Assembly: GCA_027382625.1 (NCBI GenBank)
Contig: JAJKFJ010021650.1
Coordinates: 1 to 64,000 of the forward strand
Reading direction: 5' to 3'
DNA: 64,000 nt
Origin: Tetmemena sp. SeJ-2015
Lineage: Eukaryota; Ciliophora; Spirotrichea; Sporadotrichida; Oxytrichidae
The notes under the pieces were generated by a model that was given only the letters and a program-made list of their open reading frames with translations, was not told where the DNA came from and ran no database searches. Positions 47,729 to 58,631 of this stretch are shown piece after piece (positions within the stretch are counted from its first letter, which is position 1; every line of letters begins with the position of its first letter). The position numbers and the translations under genes were made by a program.

Positions 47729-49641
47729 AAAAGTAAATAAATCCTAACCAGAATCAGCTAGGTAAAATAATTTTGAAAAGGAATATTTATAGGAATGAAT
47801 GCCCAAAACCCTGCGCTCAATTTTAAAAACACTCCCATTCTTAGTAAAAGGCCTCTAACGTCTTGTAAGTAAGTCAAGTTAGCATGAGATAATTTTGTTG
47901 AATTTAATGGATATTATCTAGCTTAATTTTGAATGAGTTTTAACCCTTCTTTAGACACATGATAAAGTTATTCAAATTAAATTGGGATTGATTCTGAGTA
48001 AAACCTTTTGAATCAGGCTAGCAATTAATGTAAGTCTACAAGATATGATATTTGTGGGATGAAATGAAATGTATATTTAGCAACTGGATCAGTGTAAATG
48101 TATGTGTCTCAGCACAACAGCGTAGTAAAGAAGAGACTGCCTCCATCTTAGGCTCTTTATTCAATCCAAGGATAACTTGAAGACCAGAGATTAAAAGAGG
48201 TACTATTTTATTTACTCTAAATTTATATGATGGATAGATTGACCTTGAAAGAGCTAAGCTTGATTTCTATAAGAAAGCTGAAGAGCAGCGATATGCGCAA
48301 GACCTATCTCAGATCAGGAGGGAGCATTAAGATTAACTAAATATACTAAAGCAGTAGCAAGACCAAGCAATTAGATTGAATAATCAGTAGCATGATAAGT
48401 AGATCTAACTGCTTATCCATTCATTAATTTTAACTTCTTATCTCAAATCAAAGTTAAGAAATGCAGAAGTAGACAGAAAATGCCAAGATCAAAGAGGATG
48501 AGCTCCTAAGATAAATTAAAGAACTCGAAACTCAGATAGACAAAGTCAAAACACTCTCTCAGTCTAGACTAGAAAGAGAGATTTTGTAACTTAAAACAAA
48601 GCAGGAGCAAGAAGTCAAAATAAGCCTAAACGAGCTCAAAATATTTATTAATTTTTACTTCAAGCTTAAAGTATAGTTGCATTAAGAATATCAGCAAACT
48701 CTAAGAGACATAAAACTCAGTCTTAAATAAAAATTTGTCTCCTAAAGAGATGCTCAGATTAACACGATAGTCTCAAAGTTATAAGAGGAGCATTCTAATG
48801 AGATAATTCAAATGTAAGAAGAGATGAGAGATATGCAAAAAGAAAGAGTTAAGCTTCAGAAGTGCATAGAAAGTCTAGAGAGTAGAAATAAGAGATAGTA
48901 GGAGTTTATTGAGACAATTTAGAGATCACAGGATCAAGCCAATTAACAGGAGACGCAGTAAGATGATATCATATAAAAATGCGAATAAAGAATCATGATA
49001 AAATAATTATAACACTAATTGTGTATTAATGAAAAGAAAATAGTTTAGTTTAAAAGAACACTGATGAGCTCTTAATAAAGCATGAAGTTTAGACTTAAGT
49101 TTACCCGCACTCTCTTAATCATTATATGAAATCAGTAGAAACACAAACTGAACCTGATAAAGAGCAAAACAGGATAGATTTAATCAAAAGAGAATACCAA
49201 GAGTAATAAACTAATTTGTTAGACAAAATAAGAACACTTGAAGATTCTCAAATATAGATGCAGAATTTAATCAGAACATATGAATAAAGAGTGATAGCTC
49301 TTTAAGAATAAGCTAATCAATCTACACAGAGCTACTAAGAAAATGAAATAATTAGAGCGAGAAAATTGTAGTAACTCTAAAATTAAACAAAAATTGTTGT
49401 GGAAAAAGCTCTTGATTAAGTTAAAATAGAAAATTAGGAAAAAATTGAGTATTAAAACAAGTATTCTTGTATATAAATATTAATTATACCGTACTTAGCT
49501 TTTAATTCTTTCATTTAAAATTGCTTCTTACAATATCACAAAGTTTCTCAGATTTTGACACTATTGAGATAAAAAATACTAGAGCCTTCATCAGACAAAC
49601 AAATTGAAAATGTTTATTACGAGAAAGATAAATTTATTTGA
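47725..49641 (+). CDS. Long coiled-coil protein
   Basis: ATG 47725 (MKKQINPNQNQL), a short intron (GTAAAATAA...TTATAG), GMNAQNPALNFKNTPIL, then a second gap to 48100 (MYVSQHNSVVKKRLPPSQA). From 48240 to 49480 nearly every residue is Glu, Lys, Gln, Arg or Leu in heptad style: AKLDFYKKAEEQRYAQD, LLRQIKELETQIDKVKTL, MQEEMRDMQKERVKLQK, and, after a frame change near 49060, VETQTEPDKEQNRIDLIK and NLLDKIRTLEDSQIQMQN. A short tail (QILTLLRQKILEPSSDKQ) ends at TGA 49639-49641. No catalytic domain. The length and composition fit a cytoskeletal or basal-body coiled-coil protein (inference). Its ATG overlaps the last in-frame TGA of the dynein reading (47726-47728). Confidence 0.75.
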
Positions 49642-49851
49642 TTCTAATTTTCATAAATAAACTCATTTATTCAATAAAAATTTAAGAGCATATATCTTTT
49701 AAAAATTAATTTGAGGAGCTATGACATCTATCTTTTTGAAATATCTATCCTTTAGCAATTTGTTTGCTAAAATATATAAAATCATCTAAAAATTAAAGAG
49801 AGAGAATTTCACTCAATCAATCAAGAAAACAGAAAATTTAATATATATTTA

Positions 49852-52029
49852 ATGATGAACTATATTAAAGAGGCTCTCACGGATGAAACCAGAGAGTAGT
49901 AGATTCAAAGCGAATACGTAAAGGAATAGTGCCTAGCTAATGGTGCAAGAGCATATGCCTTCGTCACTGATTATCAAAAGGAAAGATTAACTAAGCAAGG
50001 CTTTATCGGTGAAAATGTAGTCTCTTAGGGCCATGAGATTGAGGAATTCTTAAGCGTATTAGCAAAGAAGAAGGGTAAGCACTTGAATCCTAAGCATTCA
50101 TTCAATATTTGATCCTCTCAGTAGAATATGTATTTTCCTTTCATCGATCTGCCGTTTCTTGAGAATGTTTTTAATATTCCTTTAACTAGGTTTGGGTCCA
50201 AATGTTGACTTTTTCTCTCTTGCAGAGATCAAAGAATTAGCAAAAGATTTCATCGAGAGCAACTAACCTGGAACAGCAGCTTATGAAGCAAAGCAAAAAT
50301 AAGAATCAGTAAGCATATATCATTAACAAATGAATAGGAGAACAATGAGAGGAGCCAGATGGCTGGATTCTTTGATAATAACTTGAACAGGATGAGCGTA
50401 TCAAAGAAAATGTCTGTCCGTCGATCTACCAAAAAGATAGAGGGCACAGTTTTCAATAGAAATAAGAATGTCGTTTGTCTAATACAAAAGTAAGAATTCT
50501 GTTTAGTTGAAAATCTCTAACTTTTGCTTCTATAGTCCTACATAAATCATTCAAAATCAGATGCTGTCCTACATCTAGAATTCTCAAATTCATGTCGATA
50601 TCACAACCTATCCATTTAAGTGGAAGGTCAAGAGAACAAACTAAGACTTCAAAGCCTTGAGAGATTACCTTCTGAGGAGGTATCCTTAGACAATAGTTCC
50701 TGCTCTCCCCAGATTCAATCCAAGAAAAAGGCTTACCTAAAAGCAGCTTGTTAAAAGAGGCATCTACTATCAGAGATTCCTAACTTGCTCTCTTCTTATT
50801 TTTAAAATGCGTGATGAGATCTCAAATCTTAAGATCAGCTGAGTTCTTGGTCGAATTTTTAAAAGAACCTAGCATGGAGTAATTCATGTTGCGTTCTATG
50901 GGAACTACTAATGATCAGGCGCCAAGAAAGTTGGCAGAATTCCATACTCTTGGAGGTGAGATCGAAGTTAACGCTAGGAAAAATGCCAAACTCTTTACAG
51001 AAAACTATGATAAATTCATCGACACTTATCAAGAAATCAACAACTTGTAATCTCAATAATTTTTTGCAATAACAAACATTATAGTATTGCTCGTAGAGTA
51101 AAAAATATCCAAGGAAAGGCTCATGATTTAGCTGATGAGTATTTCGCAGTTGGAGCTGAGATTTAAAGGTTCTCAACGTTACTGAAATCAACTGATATTC
51201 CCTAGATTGTCCTTCTCTATGATAGACTGTCCTAGATTATATTGCGCAATGGAGATTTTGTTCTCTAGTCTGCAGAAGTTTTAAACACTCAGCTAAATGG
51301 TTGGTTTAAGTATCATAGAGAAGAGGCTGGAGCTTTTAGAGAAAACTGCCACTTGAGAGAGGAAACGAAGAGATAATACGAATTGCGCTACCAATAGCTG
51401 ATGAAGCAGAAAGCAAAGCTCTTTAAAAAGCAGGACGTCTTAGCATGGAGAGTTGATACTGAAAATAGAATTGCAGCAGAGAAGGTAAAGAGTGATCCAA
51501 CTCTCGCATATCAATATATACTCCCGGAGGTAAATTTTTCATTATCTAATAATTAATAGACGACAAAAGAAGTCGAAGCTTTGAAGGAGGAGGTTGATTA
51601 CTTTACAAATCAATGCTACAAAGAGATACGTAGAGTGATGATGATGGATTATGATCTTGGAAAAGACAACTTCGTGGACATGGGCGAGATGATGATGCGA
51701 ATGATTTATCAGATGAACATTGGATGGCAGGAGTTCTTAGCTTCTATACCAACCTGAATGTTGTTAGAAAGCAGTTTGATGAAAAGTTTTAAGAGGAGAA
51801 GGGTATTGGAGAAGAAGTGGCAGACCCTGACTAGCCATCTAGTGATGATGAGTATAATTAACCTCTTAATGAGGCTTCTCTTCCTCCAAGAAATTCAATA
51901 AGAATGAGTGGTGCTTATAGACAGCTGTAAGCAGAGGACCAAGATAAAGGCGAGAGGTTAATGAACAGAGGAGGCTATAATTAGAATATCTCTGAAGATG
52001 AAGAAAGCAAAAATGATGGAAGAGATTGA
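49852..52029 (+). CDS. Sorting nexin (PX domain plus BAR-like coiled-coil region)
   Basis: ATG 49852 (MMNYIKEALTDETREQQIQ). The PX domain is at about 50560-50720: DITTYPFKWKVKRTNQDF, KALRDYLLRRYPQTIVPALP, with the Arg/Tyr and Pro-rich features of phosphoinositide-binding PX domains, followed by EFLVEFLKEPSMEQFM and a helical region (EFHTLGGEIEVNARKNAKLF, QNIQGKAHDLADEYFAVGAE, FRENCHLREETKRQYELR) typical of a sorting-nexin BAR domain. An acidic Ser/Asn-rich tail ends at TGA 52027-52029. The expected role is membrane-curving endosomal sorting, binding PI3P on endosomes. Frame changes near 50110-50225, 50480-50540, 50810 and 51055-51100 mark introns or IESs. The PX arginine that contacts PI3P was not verified by alignment. 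Confidence 0.85.
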
Positions 52030-52172
52030 TAATTATTACTCAATTTTTTATTGCATCCAAAATTAAATATTTCATTTAGAGTATGGAATTCATTTAAAAT
52101 TGACTTTAAATTTGCTAATTGAATTTGACTTTAATAAGACCGTAGAGTAGCTTTATTTAAATTCTTATTAAA

Positions 52173-53851
52173 ATGGAGACTGTTCTCTTACCGCAGCAGT
52201 AAATTGGGAATCAGCCCACCCTTTGGTCAGTGGATTCTCAAAATTCACAAATTTCTCTTGCTTCTGAAATAATCACAGCAGTTAATTCGCTCTCAACCAC
52301 TACAACTACTACCACCACAGAAGATGAGATATACATCATAAAAATTAAATTTGAGATAGATTACTCAGTTTGCGTGTATCCAGGTACAACTAGCATATAT
52401 CTCGACTGCTGCACAGACTCATCAAAGACAGTATGTACTTATATCTCAGTGATGTTTTGGGTTGTACTGGCACTCTATATTTTCATATTCGGCTACGTTG
52501 TGAATAAGAATCCATGGATTAAGCGACATGGTCTCTACATTAACGTTTTCTTTTTCCAAATGAACGTAATAGCATGTAAGTCCTATAAAATTGCAGTAAA
52601 CTTCTAAAATATGAGATTTGATTGCTGATTAACTCATAATTTATTTTTTAGTAAGAGGACTTTTCTACGCTTATTTTGGCAGAAATACAGACAGCATTAA
52701 TCTTTATGTGGCCTTTAGAACTAAAAATAATTTATTTAAGATTAATAATTTTGATCTGCCCCGATCATAGATTCTCTGATTTCAATGACCTGCTACACTA
52801 TTCATTTGTAAATTATTGGGATGATTTAATATCTTTCTAGGTGCATATTGATTTAGAGATATGGTTCTGAAGTAACTTTGCAGTAAAACAGAAAGTTTTA
52901 AGTGAAGATGCACTTTTTGTTTTGGGCTCTATTCATCTTGATGATTGGGTTATGGGTGCTGGTTTGGCAAGTTTCAGTGCATGGAGAAGCTCTGTAAGTG
53001 CTATACGTGAGTTGAACATAAATTTAGTACTGGAATGGATGCAATCCTCTCAGTTTTCTATGCTATATTCCTTGTGGTGCAAGTGCAACTAGTTAGAAAG
53101 CTCTACACTAACTTAAAAGTTAAAATGCCTCCTGTGGCTAAGGCAGCAGAGTGCCATATTTTCATGATGAAATTCATTCTCATGCTCCACTTAGGACTTA
53201 GAATAGTCATGAACTCTATGAGTGACTCTAGCAGTAAAGAGCAGGCTACAACTGCTCAAATGACCTCGTGGATCTATATTCAAATAATTAGAATACATAT
53301 ATACAGATAACATTTAATTCTGTTTGGAGATGCCATCTCTGAAGTGCTTTCAGCATTTGGACTTATTCTACTAGTCACTTTGACCTTTAAATTTGACTCG
53401 ATGGGTCTTCAGTTCAAGCAATAGTCCGGTAAATTTTTTCCACAGATCTAATTTTGCATAGAACAATACGCTGCTATGAAAATAATATTTTTAATGAACC
53501 CTGATGACTCTTAGGAAGAAATGGTTCCAGTAAGAAGTCGACAGACACCTGGTGGACCCACTCCTGGCTAGCCAGCAATCGATAGTAAACCACCTCCTAC
53601 TACTTCCACAAAACAAAAGGGCACAGCTCGTGCAAGTAACCAAAGAAAGCAGTACAGGGACGATGAGTATGATGATGAAGATGATTATTATGAAGAGGAG
53701 CCATAGTATAATCAAAAGAAGTAGTAAAAGCCCCCGCAAAACAAAAGGAGATGATTATGAAGCTAATAAAAGATAGAGTGACAATTATTCTTATCTCATC
53801 TATAATAAAGTATCTACCAGTAAATCGAGTGTAGAGTATAGTAATAAGTGA
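52173..53851 (+). CDS. Multi-pass membrane protein, possibly 7TM receptor-like
   Basis: ATG 52173 (METVLLPQQQIGNQPTLW), then a Thr-rich stretch and a Cys-containing extracellular-type segment (DYSVCVYPGTTSIYLDCCTD). Membrane segments: SVMFWVVLALYIFIFGYVV (52450-52505), a segment near 52650 (RGLFYAYFGRNTDSINL), FLFWALFILMIGLWVLVW (52910-52965), MDAILSVFYAIFLVVQVQL (53035), MMKFILMLHLGLRIVMNS (53163), EVLSAFGLILLVTLTFKF (53340). The C-terminal tail is cytosolic-type: Pro/Thr-rich, then strongly acidic (RDDEYDDEDDYYEEEP) and basic. At least five membrane segments are seen; more may lie in frame-shifted pieces. The stop is TGA 53849-53851, or TGA near 53749 if no micro-IES intervenes. A G-protein-coupled-receptor-like fold is possible but unproved. 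Confidence 0.6.
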
Positions 53852-53925
53852 ATTTCTTCATAATAATTTTTTCGTTTCATTCATTGAATTCTAACTCATA
53901 ATTTTAAATTTCCTCTTGAACAATT

Positions 53926-56150
53926 TCATCTATTTCTTATTGCTCTTATATATAGATGGCGCTTTAATTTTAATTTGATAGGGGAGACTCTTACATTTTT
54001 TATGATTAAAAATTTAATTTGCTACTAGATAACTTGATGGAGATAAAGCTGAGTCTGCCTTTGCTTTTCTTCTCGGTCTAAAATAGCCAGCTCTCTAGAC
54101 ACGTTTATATCATCGCTCTCTTAACTCTAGCGTGATTAATTATTTTAATCTAAGTAATTATCGTCTCCTAGAAGTTTACTTTCACTCTCTCTACCTCTTC
54201 TGAATTAAATAATTCATATTATAGCAATATCCAATAGATTTTTGCTTATCCTATTTCAAGTTCTTATATTCAAGCTTTGAACTTAGCTCTCGCTATGCTG
54301 AATCAGCATCATTTTAATATGAATGAGTTAAGATATTTAGCATCTTTGTGTGGAATTTGCTCTTAGTTTTCTTCAAACTACATTTATGGATCTTAGTGAG
54401 GAAGAGTAGTCCCATGTTTCCAGCTTTCCTCGTCTGACTACAGCACCTTGCTAATAAATATAAAGATGCTGGTGTCAACAGCTTAGCTTGAGAGAAGAGT
54501 ATCACCCTCCTTTTATTTTTCTTGGCTTTTAACATTTCTAACTTATAATTCACAAAATTATAGATTACTTTGTCGTGCTATGTATCTTAGTAGCTAGTCG
54601 CATCTGTCAGCTCAATACTTTACTTTTGAGCCCAAACTTTAATTTAAAACAAAAGTAAGGAACTGCTTTTTTAGGTTTGATTCCAGGTGTTAAAGCAGGT
54701 GGGCGGTCTAAATAAATTTAAAATTAAGTCTTCAGGTCTTAAATGTAAATATAGACTACCAATCTTATACGCATATCTGTTCCTGGTCTTTGACGATAAA
54801 AATAAGATTCTATATTTCAAGTTTGCTGACTCTAATTTCTCTAAAGGCTTGAGCAAGTCCTCTCTAAGTGTTCACCTGAGTCTCTTACCTTTTCCCTCTG
54901 GAGGAATGTACCTTTAGTAACTGTACATGCTTGGTTGCTTCCTCCATCGCTCGCTAGGTCTCCATAGCTTTGGAGTTAAATGAGCGAGCAGAGTTTATAT
55001 TTCTTTGATCCTGTTTCTTGTGACCTTACTATTGCATATGCCAAATTTAATAAGGAGTTATTGCTTTTTTATTTTTTTGGGGAGTTGGAGAATGTGGAGG
55101 TGACACATTATTGAAGCCTGACACTAAAATTTCTGGCCCATGCAGATCCTAGAACTCCAGATCAGTCTCAAGGTTTTTGCAAAAAATATTCTAACTTAAT
55201 AATTTGGCTATCTTGACGCGGAATAATTTTCTCTCGGTATCTGGTAGATTTAATTATAAAGAGAATAAGATCTAGCTTTCCCTCGGTGATAAACTTATTG
55301 TAAACAAATAAATAAGCTGAAATTGCAACTATAAATATGATAATTTAACAATGTGGTGTTAAGTAGTGGGGACAACAGCATTGAGTTTTTTCTTTTTAGG
55401 TTTCTTGGCCATATCTTCATCGAATTATTCATTATCAGCAGTATGTAAAATGGTGGACTACTCTGGCCTTTTTTGAGACACTACTTAATCCCATTTACAC
55501 ATCAAAAGTATACCCACTGATTATTTGCAGCTGCGTTTGAATCCGTAAGTCAAAATGCAATTTAATTTATTCTATTTTGATACAGAGTACTATTAGGATG
55601 GATAATAAGAGGAGTGGTGGGATGATTAGTAAAATTATTCCCATGAAGTTGGATACTTGCACCAAATAAATATTTAAGTATTGTTTGAATAAGGTTTTTC
55701 TTCACTATGAGTAGTAGTTGTGTTGCTTACACTCAAACTATTGTTGTGATTATCTTAGGCTCCGATTTCTGAGCTAGTCACCTCCCCCTATTCAGACCCC
55801 TAACTTGAATTTCTATCGCAGTCTATTTAATAACATTATCCAGTCCTCTCCTCTTCATTAATGAACTTTCGTTGATGTCTTTGCTCCCAACAGTGTTCAT
55901 TAGTAGCAGCAATGCCAACATTAGTGTTAGTTTAAAGGCTTTAGTTTTATGGTTTTCCTTTGCTGTAAATTAGGTGTCTTCGCCCTTCAAGAACATCTTA
56001 ATTTAAAGCCATACTTTAAATTAGTAACTTTCAATTTAAATTTGGGAGATATTTTTATTAGAAATTTGAATAGGCAGAAATCAATTATTGCTATACAATG
56101 GATGATTATCCTTCTGATCTACGCCGCTCCTTAACTTAGCAATTAATAAT
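53926..56150 (-). CDS. Unrecognised Asn/Ser/Gln-rich gene
   Basis: Minus-strand blocks with TAA/TAG as Gln, read from high to low coordinates: AKLRSGVDQKDNHPLYSNN (about 56130), NVGIAATNEHCWEQRHQRK and SLSVSNTTTTHSEEKPYS (about 55930-55700), NNFTNHPTTPLIIHPNST (about 55620), DNEQFDEDMAKKPKKKK (55430), ENYSASRQPNYQ (55230), LEFQDLHGPEILVSGFNN and SFNSKAMETQRAMEEATKH (55180-54925), LLKPLEKLESANLKYRIL (54855), a Gln-rich helical block (54560-54310) and SDDINVSRELAILDREEKQ (about 54100). Stop TGA 53928-53926. No domain is recognised. The 55.9 kb block is also open in a frame with a hydrophobic run (LTLMLALLLLMNTVG), so a signal peptide is an alternative reading. The gene is convergent with the membrane-protein gene and divergent from the C2 gene. 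Confidence 0.6.
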
Positions 56151-56318
56151 ATTTATTTCTTAAATTTTATTATATCTCTATTATCGTAGTTATCTTTCCC
56201 CTCAAGCAAAATATATAAAATGAATTGAGTGGGTGGATGAAAGAATGGTCAAAAGAGAGAATTAATTTATTTTGAATTCAAACAGTTAAATTAGAAACAA
56301 ATATAATCTGAATAATAA
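56151..56318. promoter_or_regulatory. Divergent promoter region (inferred)
   Basis: About 170 bp of AT-rich DNA between the 5' end of the minus-strand gene and ATG 56319 of the C2 gene. Both promoters must lie here if the starts are right. No motif can be assigned with confidence. Confidence 0.35.
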
Positions 56319-58610
56319 ATGAGCATATACTTAGGAGTACAAAATAATCCACCAGCCGGCAGCTTAATGCAGTCCATCAGCAGAGGAGCCTCTCCTTACA
56401 AAGGTACACAAATCATCATCTTATAAATCAACTCTTGCCAGTTCTAATCATATCTATTTAGGCAGAATGAGTAAGGCAGGAGGAGGCCCTGGCTAGGACC
56501 CATACTAGCCAGTTGATGACCCTAACAAACTTATGTTGAGGGAGACTGGTGCTGGAGTCGGTGCAGAGACAATGTCTAAGAATCTTTCTAAAGATAGGGA
56601 ATATGAAAGAGTGACAAATACATTATTAATCTAACTTATTAAGTGTATTAACAGTTAAGAGCTGAATTTTCGAGAATAGATTTGAACCATGACAATACCA
56701 TCTCAATGGATGAAATTATTCAATTCCTCAACAAGCAAACTAACGGCACTGTTGATACTGCAATTGCAGAGCAAATATTTTAAGAACTTGATGAAGACGG
56801 TAGTGGTACCATTCTATTAGATGAATTCGTTGCCTCTTACTTTGAAAAGCAAAGGCAGATCAAAGAACGAATTGCTCAACTTTCTGAAGACATTAAATCT
56901 CACTACGAGTCCAGAGATAATTACTTTTACATATGTGTCAATAAATAAGTTGGTCGCTAAGTTAAAGGAACAAAGACAGAAAGAGAGACTTAATGCTTTA
57001 GAGTGTATTTAATTTTAAGCTTATGGTATTGACGAGGATGCTATGCTGAGCGTTAGAATTATAGAGGCAAGGGACCTCATGCCAACTAATTCAGGAGGTA
57101 AAATCGACCCATTCTGTGTTCTCAAGTTTGACACTCAACAATAAAAATCAAACCTCTTAAGGCAGGAATTAAACCCAGTCTGGAACGAAGTATTCACATT
57201 CGATGTTGAGACCGGCAGAGAGATAATGGAGATTGAAGTCTTTGGAAAGAGTGGCGGTTTTGGAAGTGACTCTTATGAAGGCAAGATAGAGTTCGACCTT
57301 CAAGAATATATTGACTAAGGGCCTCACGACATGTGGTTCGACCTCATGCCTCAGCCGGGAACTCAAAAGCACTGGAGTGGAAGAATGAGACTCACTATTC
57401 AGTATGTCTTCTCTAAGACTAAGATGCTTACTGGATATATTAATATGTGGAGCGAGCAAATTGAAAACGAAGAATACATATTTAATTTGCTTTTATATAA
57501 GAGATGGAAATAAAAGAGCTGAAGTAGGTTCTTAAGCACATGAATAATAAATTTCCCTTAATTTTATGGAGTCACCCTTTGGATACATTAAAGGGTTTTA
57601 AATGAACAATGATGCTTAATCCAGAGCTGAAGAAAAGAGATAAGAAGCAGAAGAAAATAAATCTAAGAGAGCAATCGAAGCTCAAACTTAAGATCTTCCT
57701 CCTGATATCATCGCTAAAATTTAAATAAGACTTTCAAATATAATGAATTGAAGCGGTTGAGAGGTCAGAGAAAGTCTTAGAAGCCAAGGTTGATTAAGTA
57801 GCCAATACTTTCGCAAGAAGAGCAGGATACGAAACTGTTCCATGGTTCATGCTAACATGGTACCTTCTGTGGTTATATACAGTCCTAACAATTTTGGTGA
57901 TGTATTTGCGTCCAGACTTTTTAAACCTTACCATTTGCACCACAGCCTTGTATATGATGTTCAATACTGAACGAATCACTAAGCTCAGATTTAAGATGCT
58001 TGTGGTAGGCATCTTTATCAGCATAATTTTCGACATCTTCTGGTTCATCATGAAGCACTAAGAGTACGCTTACGAGACTAAAGTTGACGGAGGAGGTGAG
58101 GCTAGTTTATATTTATAAGTTTTAATTATTTATTTAGTATCAGAAGATTCTCACTGATGATGTCATTATGCTTCTTTTCTACTTAGGGTAAGTTAATCAT
58201 TTCAGTTTTCATTCTTAATTTCATTTTAGTTCTTCGTGGCTATCGTTTTCTGGAAAGATTCGTTAGATTTTGATAAGATCATTTTGAACAAAGAGCACAT
58301 CGATTTATATTCTTCTGCATTGTATTTTTAATTCGAAGTAAAGGAGGAGAAAGGAAGTGCAAGGAGTAACCAAGAATAAGGGAATATTCTTGCGCAGTCA
58401 AATCAATACTTATAAATGACACCTATTTTCTCTTTGTTTCTCTCGTCTTAAATAGATAGAAGATGTGCACGCTATTTCTAATTTTCACTGCTTATCAATA
58501 CAAATTAGTTTAAGACAAAGAGAGATCTCGAAAAATAAAAGGATTTTGAATTAAAAACGAATTGCCTTTTAAAATTACAATAAATTAAAGTTTAAATAAA
58601 GAGATTTTGA
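56319..58610 (+). CDS. EF-hand plus C2 domain protein with C-terminal membrane segments
   Basis: ATG 56319 (MSIYLGVQNNPPAGSLMQ). After a 58-nt intron (56404-56461) and a second short intron near 56612-56655 come two EF-hand-like loops: FSRIDLNHDNTISMDEIIQF and ELDEDGSGTILLDEFVASY. IES 56917-56944 leads to KLVAKLKEQRQKERL, then a C2 domain (about 57040-57420): LSVRIIEARDLMPTNSGGK, DPFCVLKFD, LNPVWNEVFTFDVE. A charged linker (57595-57800) precedes membrane segments WYLLWLYTVLTILVMYL, LNLTICTTALYMMF and MLVVGIFISIIFDIFWFIM, and a further hydrophobic stretch after an intron at about 58189-58229. The fold suggests a calcium-responsive, membrane-anchored protein resembling C2-TM proteins of membrane contact or fusion (inference). 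The last convincing coding is near 58400; the frame closes at TGA 58608-58610. Confidence 0.8.
56404..56461 (+). other. Spliceosomal intron (58 nt) in the C2 gene
   Basis: Begins GTACAC, ends TATTTAG, with stops inside. Splicing joins RGASPYKG to RMSKAGGGPG in frame. Confidence 0.75.
56917..56944 (+). other. IES (28 bp), pointer ATAA
   Basis: ATAA occurs at 56917-56920 and 56945-56948. Excision joins IKSHYESRD to KLVAKLKEQRQKE in the frame of the C2 domain. Confidence 0.75.
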
Positions 58611-58631
58611 ACAGCAACTAATCATATTCAA

